Origin: Bacteroidia bacterium
GTDB taxonomy: Bacteria; Bacteroidota; Bacteroidia; Chitinophagales; Chitinophagaceae
DNA length: 64,000 nucleotides
Assembly (NCBI GenBank): GCA_030427635.1
Contig: JAUIBA010000001.1
Location: 124,001-188,000 of the forward strand
Reading direction: 5' to 3'
Below are positions 36,198 through 45,748 of this stretch, in pieces. The first letter of the stretch is position 1; each line of letters opens with the position of its first letter. The notes below the pieces were generated by a model, which worked only from the letters and a program-made list of their open reading frames with translations, was not told the DNA's origin and searched no databases. Both the position numbers and the translations under genes were made by a program.

Positions 36198-37982
36198 ATG
36201 TCTTATCGGTTACTGGTTATAATAGCGTGCCTGCTTACTGCAGCATGCAATAACAATCCACCTGCCCCCTCGCAAACATCCGGCGAAAAGCTGGCTGCGG
36301 TGCTGAACGATTACTGGGAAGAGCGGCTGCAGCTTTTCCCGGTAGAGGCTACCGGCATAGGGGATAGCCGTTATAACGACAGGCTCACCATCACCATTTC
36401 CGACAGCTTCCGTGACAGCCTGTATCGCTTCTATGTCAGAAATCTGGGCCTTTTGTCTGCCATCGATACTACGTCGCTCACAGGTGCTGAGAAAATGAGC
36501 TATGCACTGTTTCGCTACGAAATGGAGATGGGGATGGAAGGACTTAAATACCCTACACATCTGCTGCCCATATCCCAGTTCTGGGCGTTTACACTGGAGC
36601 TGCCACAGCTGGGCTCCGGTAGTGGTAACCAGCCCTTCAAGACTGTGGCAGACTATGACAACTGGCTGAAGCGCCTGTCTGTATTCCCGGCATGGGCCGA
36701 TACTGCCATTGCCAATATGCGTCGGGGTATGCGCACCGGATGGGTGCTGCCTGCTACACTTGTAGTAAAGATACTGCCACAGCTCAGGGGTGTAGTAACC
36801 GATAAAGATACTTCCGGCATCTTCTATGAGCCTATCAGAAGCATGCCTGCCGATATAGCTGCCGCCGACAGGGAGCGGCTGGCCGGGGCATATGCCGCTG
36901 CTGTGCATGATATTGTGAACCCTACATACAACCGTCTGTATGAATTCTTCAGTAATGAGTATCTGCCGCAGGCCCGTAAGAGCAGTGGCATATCGGTACT
37001 GCCGGGGGGCGATGCCTGGTATAACTACTGTATCCGCTACTGGACCACTACCAGCCTCACGCCCGATAGTATATATAACCTGGGCGTAGCTGAGGTAGCC
37101 CGTATAGAGGGTGAGATGAACAAGGTAAAAGACCGTGTGGGCTTCACCGGTAGCTTACCTCAGTTCTTTGCCCATGTAGAGAAGGATAAAAGGTTGTATC
37201 CTTTTACGCAGCCTCAGCAGGTCATAGACAGCTTCTGGGGTATAAAGAAGCGGGAAGACCCTCAACTGGGAAAACTGTTTCGTAACACACCCAAAACGAA
37301 ATTTACCATCAGGCAGACGGAGGCTTTCAGGGCAGCATCGGCTAGTGCTGAGTACAATCAGGGCTCAGAAGACGGTACGCGGCCCGGTATCTTCTATGTG
37401 CCTATACTGGATGCCCGCAAATTCAACACTATGGGTATGGCTACACTGTTTCTGCACGAGGCTATACCGGGGCACCACTATCAGATATCGCTGCAGCAGG
37501 AAAATAAGGAACTGCCTTCATTCCGCCGGTTTCTGTGGTATGGCGCCTATGGCGAGGGCTGGGCGCACTACTGCGAAACGCTGGGTACAGATCTGGGGGT
37601 GTATGAAGACCCCTATCAGTATCTGGGGCACCTGAGCGATGCTATACACCGCGCTATACGCCTGGTGGTGGATGTTGGCATGCATCACAAGGGTATGACA
37701 CGGGAAGAGGCCATAGCATATATGCGTGCCCATGAGCTGGTGAGCGAGGCCGAGGCTACCGCCGAGATAGAGCGCTACATGGCTATACCAGGCCAGGCGC
37801 TTTCCTATAAGGTGGGGCAGGTAACCATAAGTGGTGAGCGCCAGCGCTATGAGCAGATGCTGGGGGCAGACTTTGATATAGCCGGCTTTCATGACGAGGT
37901 GCTGAAAGATGGCTGTGTGCCGCTGAGTGTACTACAGGCAAAACTTGCCCTGTGGGCGCAGCAGGCTGCCGCTAAAAAGTAG
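36198..37982 (+). CDS. DUF885-family lipoprotein, putative metallopeptidase
   Basis: 594 residues from ATG 36198 (MSYRLLVIIACLLTAACNN); the lipobox TAAC marks it as a lipoprotein. The DUF885 domain fills the rest: VLNDYWEERLQLFPVEATGIGDSRYND near the start and the zinc-type motif FLHEAIPGHHYQISLQ (HExxxGH) about residue 420. YGEGWAHYCETLG and MTREEAIAYMRAHELVSEAEATAEIERYM follow. The family is thought to be peptidases. It is monocistronic. Confidence 0.88.
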   Translation: MSYRLLVIIACLLTAACNNNPPAPSQTSGEKLAAVLNDYWEERLQLFPVEATGIGDSRYNDRLTITISDSFRDSLYRFYVRNLGLLSAIDTTSLTGAEKMSYALFRYEMEMGMEGLKYPTHLLPISQFWAFTLELPQLGSGSGNQPFKTVADYDNWLKRLSVFPAWADTAIANMRRGMRTGWVLPATLVVKILPQLRGVVTDKDTSGIFYEPIRSMPADIAAADRERLAGAYAAAVHDIVNPTYNRLYEFFSNEYLPQARKSSGISVLPGGDAWYNYCIRYWTTTSLTPDSIYNLGVAEVARIEGEMNKVKDRVGFTGSLPQFFAHVEKDKRLYPFTQPQQVIDSFWGIKKREDPQLGKLFRNTPKTKFTIRQTEAFRAASASAEYNQGSEDGTRPGIFYVPILDARKFNTMGMATLFLHEAIPGHHYQISLQQENKELPSFRRFLWYGAYGEGWAHYCETLGTDLGVYEDPYQYLGHLSDAIHRAIRLVVDVGMHHKGMTREEAIAYMRAHELVSEAEATAEIERYMAIPGQALSYKVGQVTISGERQRYEQMLGADFDIAGFHDEVLKDGCVPLSVLQAKLALWAQQAAAKK

Positions 37983-37992
37983 TGGGGGAGTA

Positions 37993-39237
37993 TCAGAGTT
38001 TTACTATAAACTCTGAGCCCTCATTTACCTTGCTCACTACCTGTATGGTGCCGCCAAAGGATTCTATCTGCGCCCGTGTTATGTAGAGGCCTACGCCCTT
38101 ACTGTCGGGGTGCTTGTGAAATACCTGATTCAGTTTGAATATCTTACTGCCATACTTGTTGAGGTCTATGCCTAGGCCATTGTCTTTAACTGAGAGGGCT
38201 ATATGTCCGTCCAGCTCGTAGGTGCGTATCAGTATTTCAGGTATGCGCTCAGGGCTTACGTACTTAAGCGCATTGCTGAGCAGGTTGTAAATGATGCTCT
38301 CCAGAAATACACGCGGATAATGAATGGTTTTAATGCCGAGGTCCAGCTGTATGAATGCGCCTGATTCAAAAATGACACTGTTCAGCTGGTCCATTATCTC
38401 CCGGCACATCACCGGTACATCGCAGTCATCGAACGGGATATCGCGCGACATGCTCAGCTTTACCACATCCATCAGGGTGTTGAGGCTGGATACCAGTGAG
38501 GTGCTGCCATCCTGCAGGAAGTTTACTATCTCATTGATATCTGTTACCGGGGCATCTGCCTTTTTTCCTTCCATCTGGTCGCGCAGCATCTGCACCAGCA
38601 GCACTATATTATTAGCAGGCCCGCGCAGGTTGTGCGCTATGATATGGTTGAGCTCTTCCAGCTGGTTAATGCGGTTTATGAGGCCGCTGCGTATAGCTTC
38701 CAGCTCACTGTTTTTACGGTTCAGCTGGTCGGTGAGGTTTTTCTGATTGGTAATGTCAGACACCTGCAGTACGTAGTGCAGTATCTGTCCCTTCTCGTCA
38801 TGCACCTTCGATACCGTGTGCACCCCCCATAGTATGTGGTTGTTTTTGCTGATGTAGCGCTTTTCCAAAGTGTAGTAGTTCAGCACATTGGAGAGCATCC
38901 TGTTCAGCAGCAGTTCATCATTATGGTTATCGTCGGGGTGGCCTATCTCCAGAAAGTTAAGCTCTATGAGCTCATTATAGGTATAGCCGGTAAATGTGCA
39001 GAATGCATTGTTTACATCCAGTATATCCCCATCGGGGCTGATAACTGCCATGCCGGTACCTGAGAATCCGAATGCGCTTTTGAAAGTATCGCGATAATTG
39101 AATATCTCTTTATGCACCTTTTCGGTAAACCGTATCAGGTCTTTTTCCTTCTTCTTGGTAACCCTGCCATACATCACCGCATCTTTTTTAGATGTTGGTC
39201 GCTGGTCGGATGGCTGCTGCTCTGGTGTTTCACTCAT
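37993..39237 (-). CDS. PAS-domain sensor histidine kinase
   Basis: 414 residues, no membrane helix. A PAS domain spans about residues 55-170 (GTGMAVISPDGDILDVNNAFCTFTGYTYNEL). A short coiled coil leads into the DHp region with the phospho-accepting histidine in IIAHNLRGPANNIVLLV (about 210). The HATPase domain contains NLLSNALKY, KDNGLGIDLNKYG and GVGLYITRAQIESFGG. It is cytoplasmic, senses an unknown signal through PAS, and has no receiver gene beside it. It is convergent with the DUF885 gene. Confidence 0.9.
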   Translation of the reverse strand: MSETPEQQPSDQRPTSKKDAVMYGRVTKKKEKDLIRFTEKVHKEIFNYRDTFKSAFGFSGTGMAVISPDGDILDVNNAFCTFTGYTYNELIELNFLEIGHPDDNHNDELLLNRMLSNVLNYYTLEKRYISKNNHILWGVHTVSKVHDEKGQILHYVLQVSDITNQKNLTDQLNRKNSELEAIRSGLINRINQLEELNHIIAHNLRGPANNIVLLVQMLRDQMEGKKADAPVTDINEIVNFLQDGSTSLVSSLNTLMDVVKLSMSRDIPFDDCDVPVMCREIMDQLNSVIFESGAFIQLDLGIKTIHYPRVFLESIIYNLLSNALKYVSPERIPEILIRTYELDGHIALSVKDNGLGIDLNKYGSKIFKLNQVFHKHPDSKGVGLYITRAQIESFGGTIQVVSKVNEGSEFIVKL

Positions 39238-39355
39238 ATTCCCACGCTTATTTTCTGTTTCAGGGAGATAGTAACGGGGTGTGTAAAGATAATCAATATA
39301 TGAACCTGACGTTACCGGATATTAATACTGTTCGCAGTGGCTGTTGCTCATACAT

Positions 39356-39389
39356 AAAAATGTAGCCCGGTTTTATGAAACCGGGCTAC
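39356..39389 (-). terminator. Rho-independent terminator after the secreted protein gene at 39425
   Basis: GTAGCCCGGTTT, loop, AAACCGGGCTAC (12-bp perfect stem), followed on the minus strand by ATTTTTAT. Confidence 0.85.
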
Positions 39390-39424
39390 TGATAATTCAG
39401 TAATGTATTATTTATTGAATCAGC

Positions 39425-39823
39425 TTATTGTTTCGGCTGGTCGTTTTCGTACTGCGTGTACTGCTCAGGTGTCATAGCTGCTTTATAGCCATAATCACGG
39501 CCCATTTTCATCTGCAGCGCCTGGCCGGGGCCCGGCTCAGTTACACCACCGGCACGGAGGTCGGCAAGCTGCTGCTCATAGTTGAGGTTTGCCTCATATA
39601 CTCCTTTATACTGAGCATCAGTAAGTTTATACTTGGCTTTCATAGCATCTGTCACCTTTTTAGCTCTTGACTCTGCTATGGAATTTGTGTTGGTAGCATT
39701 CATCTTTGCAGGTGCAGCGATGGCGCCATTCGCTTTGGCTTTGGTTACTGTGCCTTTTGACTGTGCGAAGGTAGCAGCAGGTATAGCGGCCAGAAACATG
39801 CACGTTGTGATGAGTTGTTTCAT
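39425..39823 (-). CDS. Small secreted protein, unknown function
   Basis: 132 residues with a signal peptide (MKQLITTCMFLAAIPAATFAQ, cleavage after AQ). An alanine/lysine/asparagine-rich linker and a helical part (SRAKKVTDAMKAKYKLTDAQYKGVYEANLNYEQQL) follow. The pattern resembles Bacteroidota proteins with a helical LTxxQ motif of the CpxP/Spy sort, but that link is weak. It is monocistronic with a clear terminator. Confidence 0.7.
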   Translation of the reverse strand: MKQLITTCMFLAAIPAATFAQSKGTVTKAKANGAIAAPAKMNATNTNSIAESRAKKVTDAMKAKYKLTDAQYKGVYEANLNYEQQLADLRAGGVTEPGPGQALQMKMGRDYGYKAAMTPEQYTQYENDQPKQ

Positions 39824-39930
39824 ATCTCTTTTTATTATTGGTTTGAGTAATTAAATACTAAATTAATGATTTTACAATAAAACAACGGTTTACGCATTGT
39901 TTTTATCTTTTTTCTATTGCCAACGATACG

Positions 39931-41124
39931 TCAGAAATCGGGATAGAGCAGGTAGCGGCTGCGCATGGCTTTAAACCTGTCCAGTGCGGGTTTCCACGAG
40001 TTCTGTATCTCTTTTTCTGACATTCCGGCCCTTATCTGGCGTTCCAGTTCGGGAGTACCGGCAAGCTTTGTAAAGAAAGACGTAAAGAATCTGCTTTTGG
40101 TTGGGTAAGTTTTATATGCTTTTATCAGCCATTGAATGCGGAGAGTTTTATTAATAGCCGTAAGTGCCTCCTCCGGCGATGGGGCTACTACCTCGCCATA
40201 GCAGGTATCGTGCCGGTGCGGGGGCTTCGTGGCTCCATAGCCCGGCACCGGAATGAAGTAGTGCTTACTGATACTCCTGAGCTCAGGGGCGCCATACTGG
40301 CAGAATGGCTTATCGGTACCCCTGCCCACACTTACCGGCGTACCTTCAAACAGGCATAGTGATGGATAGGCATATACGGCCTCCATGGTGCGGAGGTTAG
40401 GAGAGGGGGCTACCGGCAGCCGGTACTTTTTACTGTGCGTATAGTTAATGCAGGGTATAACGGTAAGGCTCAGCTGATGGCTGGTATGCATCATGCGCTC
40501 ACCGGCCAGCATAGTGGCATACTCGCCGGGGGTCATGCCATATACCACCGGTATGGGCTGCATACCTACAAACGATGCATAGGCACTGTCCAGCACCGGG
40601 CCCGCTACATAAAACCCGTTGGGGTTGGGGCGGTCCAGCAGCACCATAGAGATACCGGCATCGGCACAGGCCTCCATACAGTACTGCAGTGTAGATATAT
40701 AGGTGTAAAACCGTACCCCAACATCCTGCAGGTCATACACCAGCACATCTATGCCCGCCAGCTGCCCGCCCGATGGCTTTTTATTCTTTCCATAGAGCGA
40801 TATTACCGGCAGGCCTGTAGCGCTGTCGGTACCACTGGCTATATGAGCGCCGGCATCGGCACTGCCCCTGAAGCCATGCTCCGGTACAAAAATGCGCTTT
40901 ACAGACACCTGCTCCTGCAGCAGCTGGTCCAGCAGATGCGTGCCTCTGTATTCAGATGTCTGATTGACAACAATAGCCACCCGCTTACCTTTAAGCAGGG
41001 GCATATATGCCGATGGCACTGCCATAGCCGGGCGCACGGTGGTATCAAACACATAGGCCTGCGACGACAGGCCGGAAAAAATGCACCCTAAGCAAATGAG
41101 TATGCGAACAATAATATGAGGCAT
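39931..41124 (-). CDS. namZ: Exo-beta-N-acetylmuramidase NamZ-like (DUF1343)
   Basis: 397 residues with a signal peptide (MPHIIVRILICLGCIFSGLSSQA). The DUF1343 domain begins at about residue 45: GKRVAIVVNQTSEYRGTHLLD, VSVKRIFVPEHGFRGSADAGAHI, VYDLQDVGVRFYTYISTLQ, VLLDRPNPNG, YPSLCLFEGTPVSVGRGTDKPF. Known NamZ releases N-acetylmuramic acid from the non-reducing ends of glycan fragments. The signal peptide places it in the envelope. The neighbours do not obviously belong to one operon. Confidence 0.9.
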   Translation of the reverse strand: MPHIIVRILICLGCIFSGLSSQAYVFDTTVRPAMAVPSAYMPLLKGKRVAIVVNQTSEYRGTHLLDQLLQEQVSVKRIFVPEHGFRGSADAGAHIASGTDSATGLPVISLYGKNKKPSGGQLAGIDVLVYDLQDVGVRFYTYISTLQYCMEACADAGISMVLLDRPNPNGFYVAGPVLDSAYASFVGMQPIPVVYGMTPGEYATMLAGERMMHTSHQLSLTVIPCINYTHSKKYRLPVAPSPNLRTMEAVYAYPSLCLFEGTPVSVGRGTDKPFCQYGAPELRSISKHYFIPVPGYGATKPPHRHDTCYGEVVAPSPEEALTAINKTLRIQWLIKAYKTYPTKSRFFTSFFTKLAGTPELERQIRAGMSEKEIQNSWKPALDRFKAMRSRYLLYPDF

Positions 41125-41213
41125 AACAGCGAAGTTAATATCCCTTTCTCTGTGAAAATGTGAAAATATGTGATTGTAGCGGTGCCGGTGATTACTGCTG
41201 CTGTATGGAGGTA

Positions 41214-42089
41214 CTATATTTCATCGGGGTGGGAAGTTTTATTTTTTTGCTGCTGCTCTTTTTCTTTCAATATGCGTAAGTGCTTGTTCAGCATTTCTTT
41301 AAATGGCAAATCATCGTCGGGGACGGGGAGATTACTTCCCGAAAAGTTCGCAAAAATTGCTCGCGATATTTTTTTAATGTCTGGCTTCTTTATGGCGGGT
41401 TCCGGTGTAGTTTCTTTGTCAGCTTCAGAGGTAGGTGATGGGGGCTGTGGTGTTGAGGGTTGTTCCGTAGCTTCATCATGGATGGGTGGCGGCGGGGTGT
41501 CAGGCTTCGGTTCTTTTGTGTCAGCAACGGGGTCATCGGGTGGGGCGGGGGTACGGGCTTCCTCTTCGTCTTTCCAGCCTTCTTTCACTTCATCGAAGGG
41601 GTAAGGGATGAGGCCATTTTTATCGAACTCGGAGGTGAGGAAGCTGTGCTGATGATAGGGCTGATAGTCGTAAACCATATCATCTACTATGGTGCGGGCT
41701 TCATCGGCCAGATGGGGAGCGCGATGGGTGAGCTGCTCTATAAACGAATTTGCTAACTGCATGTATTCGCTGCCGGAGCAGCGTTTGCTGAGTCTGCTGA
41801 TAGATGTAGTGAGCTGGTGGATAACCTGTGTCTGGTCTTTAGTAATGCTGACGGCGGAGTAATAGTCGCCGAGACGTTCGCTAACGTACAGATTGAGGAG
41901 ATGGTAACATTTGTCCATAATAAGGATGGGCATATTGCGGACCGAGCGGCGTAGCTGATCCCAGTTGCCCTGCTGTGCCCATGATGTGATGGTGCGGCGG
42001 CTAACACCTACTTCATTGGCAATTGCTGTCTTGGTGAGTGAGGACTGGAAGTATAGTTCTTCGGCCTGCTGGCGTTGGTTTGTTTTCAT
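41214..42089 (-). CDS. HTH protein, terminase-small-subunit-like, with a proline-rich tail
   Basis: 291 residues from ATG 42089 (MKTNQRQQAEELYFQSSL); the frame runs 62 codons further upstream but without convincing coding sense. The N-terminus has a helix-turn-helix of the phage terminase small subunit type (LTKTAIANEVGVSRRTITSWAQQGNWDQLR). A helical middle (to about 160) and a Pro/Thr/Glu-rich tail (about 185-240, PPPPIHDEATEQPSTPQPPSPTSE) follow. The C-terminus is basic. It lies at the edge of the AT-rich island and may be a phage or mobile-element derivative. No phage structural genes accompany it. Confidence 0.55.
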   Translation of the reverse strand: MKTNQRQQAEELYFQSSLTKTAIANEVGVSRRTITSWAQQGNWDQLRRSVRNMPILIMDKCYHLLNLYVSERLGDYYSAVSITKDQTQVIHQLTTSISRLSKRCSGSEYMQLANSFIEQLTHRAPHLADEARTIVDDMVYDYQPYHQHSFLTSEFDKNGLIPYPFDEVKEGWKDEEEARTPAPPDDPVADTKEPKPDTPPPPIHDEATEQPSTPQPPSPTSEADKETTPEPAIKKPDIKKISRAIFANFSGSNLPVPDDDLPFKEMLNKHLRILKEKEQQQKNKTSHPDEI

Positions 42090-42290
42090 GTTCTGTGGGT
42101 TTAGGTTTATGTTTTTGGGTGTAAAGTTGGGGCTGTGATGCGGGATAGGGAAATTGGGTTTTAGTGGTATGCAGGTATGTGCATATGGTATGCCTTTGGG
42201 TGCATATGATGTAAAAAAGTTTGCAGTGTGGGTGCGGGTTTTGGTGTGTTTTGTTTTTCTAAACACAAGGGGCACTAGGGTGTGGTGTGG

Positions 42291-42372
42291 CGTCAGTTGA
42301 AAACTGACGGGATAAAGTGAGGTACGAGTTGGCTATGTTGAATGGGCTACGCCCCATGCTCGCGCCAGTGGG
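42291..42372. repeat. Dispersed intergenic repeat, copy C
   Basis: Starts CGTCAGTTGAAAACTGACGG (itself a small hairpin: GTCAGTT/AACTGAC). It continues GATAAAGTGAGGTACGAGTT and GGCTATG and ends GCGCCAGTGGG. It shares the AGTGAGG-ACG-GTTGG core and the GCCAGTGG end with copies A and B, with divergence in the middle. Confidence 0.55.
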
Positions 42373-42568
42373 TGAGGTATGTATTTTGAGTACATAGTAT
42401 TAAATACGGGGGAAACACCCTTTTTTGGCAAAGAGATGCACATTAAATTTATGTAGTTATTCAATTACTAAATATAATAACTGTAAAACCAGTATTAACG
42501 AAACTATTTTAAGAAGCAGACGATGAGGAAATATGAGAAAATAAGAACACTAAGATGTGTTTTACGTC

Positions 42569-42645
42569 AATTGCAAACAGCCTAAGTTAAATGAGGAATG
42601 GACAAGCTTTACTATATGATTACGTCCATACCTGTGTTAGTGCGA
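42569..42645. repeat. Possible degenerate repeat, copy D
   Basis: TCAATTGCAAACAGCC, then ATGAGGAATGGACAAG and a later GATTACGTCC, end GTTAGTGCGA. It resembles copy A only in order and in short blocks (TTGCAAAC, TGAGGAA), so identity is uncertain. Confidence 0.3.
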
Positions 42646-42682
42646 GTTTTTTTATACACATAAGAATAAAATTCCCATAAAA

Positions 42683-45600
42683 ATGTCATACGAGTCAAGG
42701 ATTAATCAATCTAAAGAAAAAGTATATCATCATGCAATTGCTACTAAAATCAGAGATATGATGGCCAATTTGCGGAAATCGGCAAATGAGGATAGAAAAA
42801 GAAGATGGATTTGGGAGCTTTTGCAAAATGCAAAGGATGCATCTTATTCTGATTTACAAGTTGAAGTTGAGGTGATTTTTGAAGATAGTCAAAATATAGG
42901 GTTGCTACAATTCAAACACAACGGCAAGCCTTTTTCTGTTGACAATATCACATTTTTAATAGAACAGGTATCTACAAAAGACCAAAATAGCGAGGATCAA
43001 GATACGACGCCATTAACAGGAAAATTTGGCACTGGATTTTTGACAACGCATCTTTTATCTGAGATAGTAGATGTGTCTGGAATAATAAAAGAGGTTGATC
43101 TTCCGTACCGTAAGTTCAATTTTAAGCTAGACAGAAGCAAAAAAGAACTTAACGAAATTATTCAAAGTGTAAACGATTCTTTGAGCTTACTATCAAACTT
43201 AGATAGTCAGACTAGCGATATCGAGTATACCCAAGGTCATCTAAATACCTCCTTTACTTATCAGTTGAACGATAAAGGTATCCAAGTTGCACGTATCGGA
43301 TTGGAGGATTTAGACCGTTGCCTTCAATATGCTTTAGTTTTTGTTCCAAAAATAAAAAAAGTATCCGTGGTGCAGACGGATGAAATCTACGAACTGCTAA
43401 CAGATGTTATTGAGTTGGACGAGTTGATAAAGGTCTTTACAGTTAGGAAGACTTCAATTTTTGACACAGAGGATTTGCAGATAGTCGTTGCATCGCATGG
43501 AAATACGAGCATCGCTATACCAATCGAAATGGCAGATAAGATCAGTATAAAAAGTATCGATCAGAATACACCGAGATTGTTTTGTGATTTTCCGTTAATT
43601 GGCACCGAAAAATTCTCTTTCCCAGCACTCATTAATAACAGATTCTTTAGTCCCACAGAGCCTCGCGATGGAGTTGACCTCTCTGACAACGACGATTCAG
43701 ATATTGAGAGAAATAAAGGTATTGTTGCAGAAGCGATAATGCTGTTTAAGAAACTACTCGAGTATGCATCTGTCAACTCTTGGCAAGGAATTCACAAACT
43801 TGCAGACATTCCTATTACAGCAAGCAAAGACTGGCTCTCAAATAAATGGCTTCAAACAACGGTTGTTGATCCGTTAAGAAAACACCTTTTGGTGATGCCA
43901 ATTGTAGACAGCGCCGATGATAGACGAGTGGCAATGTTGGGTTCGGATGGCTTGCCGAATCTCTTTTTCCCCTACGCCCGTAAGAAAGAAGTCCGTGACA
44001 AGATTTGGGAACTATTTAATTACTGGCACCCAGAGCTTCTACCTGCAAAAGAACTATATAATGACTGGTACAATATTATTTGGAATGCTTGTCCAAAGCT
44101 GGATTTGAAAAACTTGACAGAAAGGATCCAGGAAAAAAGTTCCTTATCACACTTGGATCTTGAACTTGATCTTATGATTGATTCAAAATCATTCATGAAT
44201 GAATATTTTCAACTTTTAGTGCTCGAAGAAGCCTTTATAAGCGAGGTGTCTAATGACGTTTATGCAGTTATTCCGGATCAAAATGGCGATTTCAAAAAAC
44301 ACTCACAGCTATTTGTGGACAAAGGAATCGTAGAACCGTTGAAAGATGCATTGCTACTTCTTAGCGTTGATATCAGAAGTGAACTTATAGATTTACAAAT
44401 AGGAACAGGTCCAATCCTCTACAATGTAAGGACCCAAGAAGAAATTATTGCAAGAATTAATCAAGAGATACGCAATAGCAATGAACCGTCTAAAGCATGT
44501 AATTTCTTAATGTCATTGTATTCTGAAGATGAGAATTTTCCAGAAAGCAGAAACGACCTATATAGTATTTGTAGAGTATGTTTTAAAGATTTTATCCCAG
44601 AAAGGGTTCCGTTGACTGTATGGGATAATGCAATATGGGTCGAGGCAGATAAATTAGAAGTGAAATGGGTTATTGATTACGTTTCAAGTTCGGGAGATAT
44701 AAAATCTTTGGCGGAAAAGCTCGGTAGAAGCACTCCTGAAGTTCTGGCATGGTTAAATGTGTTGATAGATTTTCTCCTCGACAATGACTATGAGAGCAAA
44801 CTGAACTTGAAGAATAATCCAATTTTACCTAATCAAAACGGTTTATTTGTTGTTAAAGACGATTTGTTTCTTGACGATGGAGAGATAGACGAAGAACTCA
44901 AAGATATTGCTGAAGACTTAGGAGTGAGCTTTAGAGCTGAGTTACTTGACAAACGTGTTTACTTGGAATTACCGGATTCGAGAACTTATAATAATGCAGA
45001 TGTCGCTAACTCAATCATCGATAATATATTGCCGAAGTTCACCGAGGTCCCACGTAGTCTTGAAACAAAAAAAATATTCAAGAAATTATTTCTTTGGTTT
45101 AGAAATAATGAATCCTTGGCTGAAAAGATTTTTAGTGATCTATTTGCTAACAAACACAAATTGTACGATGATGAAGATATTGTAACAAATATGGAGCGAG
45201 CCGAACAATTTAACGAGTTGATGAATGAGTTTTCGATAGAAAGCGTGGCTGAACTTAGGGCACTTCTAGGGCAAAGAACAGGTAGTAATTCCGGTGCATT
45301 GCTGCCAGTCACGCAAGAGATAATTATGAGCATGGGTATCACCAACATTGATGAATGGACACAAGCACTAGAGGATAAAGATCTGAAGGTGCTTTTTTCA
45401 CATAGTTCGGTGCCAACACCTGATATGTTCGTTTATGCTCAAACACATATTGCTAATGCTAAGGCTGCTGTAATCGCTCACTTAAGAACGTTGCAAGAAT
45501 ATGACCTATCGGAAATGGATGATGAAACTGCGCCCACTATTCTAGCTGGAATATATAAAAACGGTCAGCCAATTAGTATCGTAGTCCGACCGGCATATAA

Positions 45601-45748
45601 TAATGAGGTAATTGTCTACTATGGATCTGAACGCGACGTACTAGATGTTGAACCGTCAGAACTTTGGATTGAGGATCCAGTGGAAGTAAGACAGATAACC
45701 TTGGGACATGTACTTAAAAGCGCCCAGATTCGTAAATTTCCGGTATGA
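42683..45748 (+). CDS. Sacsin-like GHKL (Hsp90-type) ATPase protein
   Basis: 1021 residues. The N-terminal 130 form a GHKL fold: N-box WELLQNAKDAS (Glu45, Asn49, Asp52), sacsin-type turn FKHNGKPF (78-85) and G2 loop LTGKFGTGFLTTHLLS (111-126). The classical DxGxG is replaced by HNGKPF, as in sacsin relatives. The middle is helical with no known domain. The last 100 residues (IAGIYKNGQPI-type segment, VRPAYNNEVIVYYGSE, LWIEDP, LTLGHVLK) look like a compact beta-rich end domain. It overlaps the AlbA_2-HEPN gene by 4 bases (ATGA). It is AT-rich. Sacsin-type ATPases occur in several accessory defence-like loci. Confidence 0.8.
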   Translation: MSYESRINQSKEKVYHHAIATKIRDMMANLRKSANEDRKRRWIWELLQNAKDASYSDLQVEVEVIFEDSQNIGLLQFKHNGKPFSVDNITFLIEQVSTKDQNSEDQDTTPLTGKFGTGFLTTHLLSEIVDVSGIIKEVDLPYRKFNFKLDRSKKELNEIIQSVNDSLSLLSNLDSQTSDIEYTQGHLNTSFTYQLNDKGIQVARIGLEDLDRCLQYALVFVPKIKKVSVVQTDEIYELLTDVIELDELIKVFTVRKTSIFDTEDLQIVVASHGNTSIAIPIEMADKISIKSIDQNTPRLFCDFPLIGTEKFSFPALINNRFFSPTEPRDGVDLSDNDDSDIERNKGIVAEAIMLFKKLLEYASVNSWQGIHKLADIPITASKDWLSNKWLQTTVVDPLRKHLLVMPIVDSADDRRVAMLGSDGLPNLFFPYARKKEVRDKIWELFNYWHPELLPAKELYNDWYNIIWNACPKLDLKNLTERIQEKSSLSHLDLELDLMIDSKSFMNEYFQLLVLEEAFISEVSNDVYAVIPDQNGDFKKHSQLFVDKGIVEPLKDALLLLSVDIRSELIDLQIGTGPILYNVRTQEEIIARINQEIRNSNEPSKACNFLMSLYSEDENFPESRNDLYSICRVCFKDFIPERVPLTVWDNAIWVEADKLEVKWVIDYVSSSGDIKSLAEKLGRSTPEVLAWLNVLIDFLLDNDYESKLNLKNNPILPNQNGLFVVKDDLFLDDGEIDEELKDIAEDLGVSFRAELLDKRVYLELPDSRTYNNADVANSIIDNILPKFTEVPRSLETKKIFKKLFLWFRNNESLAEKIFSDLFANKHKLYDDEDIVTNMERAEQFNELMNEFSIESVAELRALLGQRTGSNSGALLPVTQEIIMSMGITNIDEWTQALEDKDLKVLFSHSSVPTPDMFVYAQTHIANAKAAVIAHLRTLQEYDLSEMDDETAPTILAGIYKNGQPISIVVRPAYNNEVIVYYGSERDVLDVEPSELWIEDPVEVRQITLGHVLKSAQIRKFPV

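Larger units (their letters stand above)
42090..42682. other. Island boundary region with dispersed repeats
   Basis: 590 bases with no credible gene, becoming AT-rich toward 42683. It holds repeat copies C and D (listed separately). No clear Bacteroidota promoter was found ahead of the ATPase gene. Confidence 0.5.
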
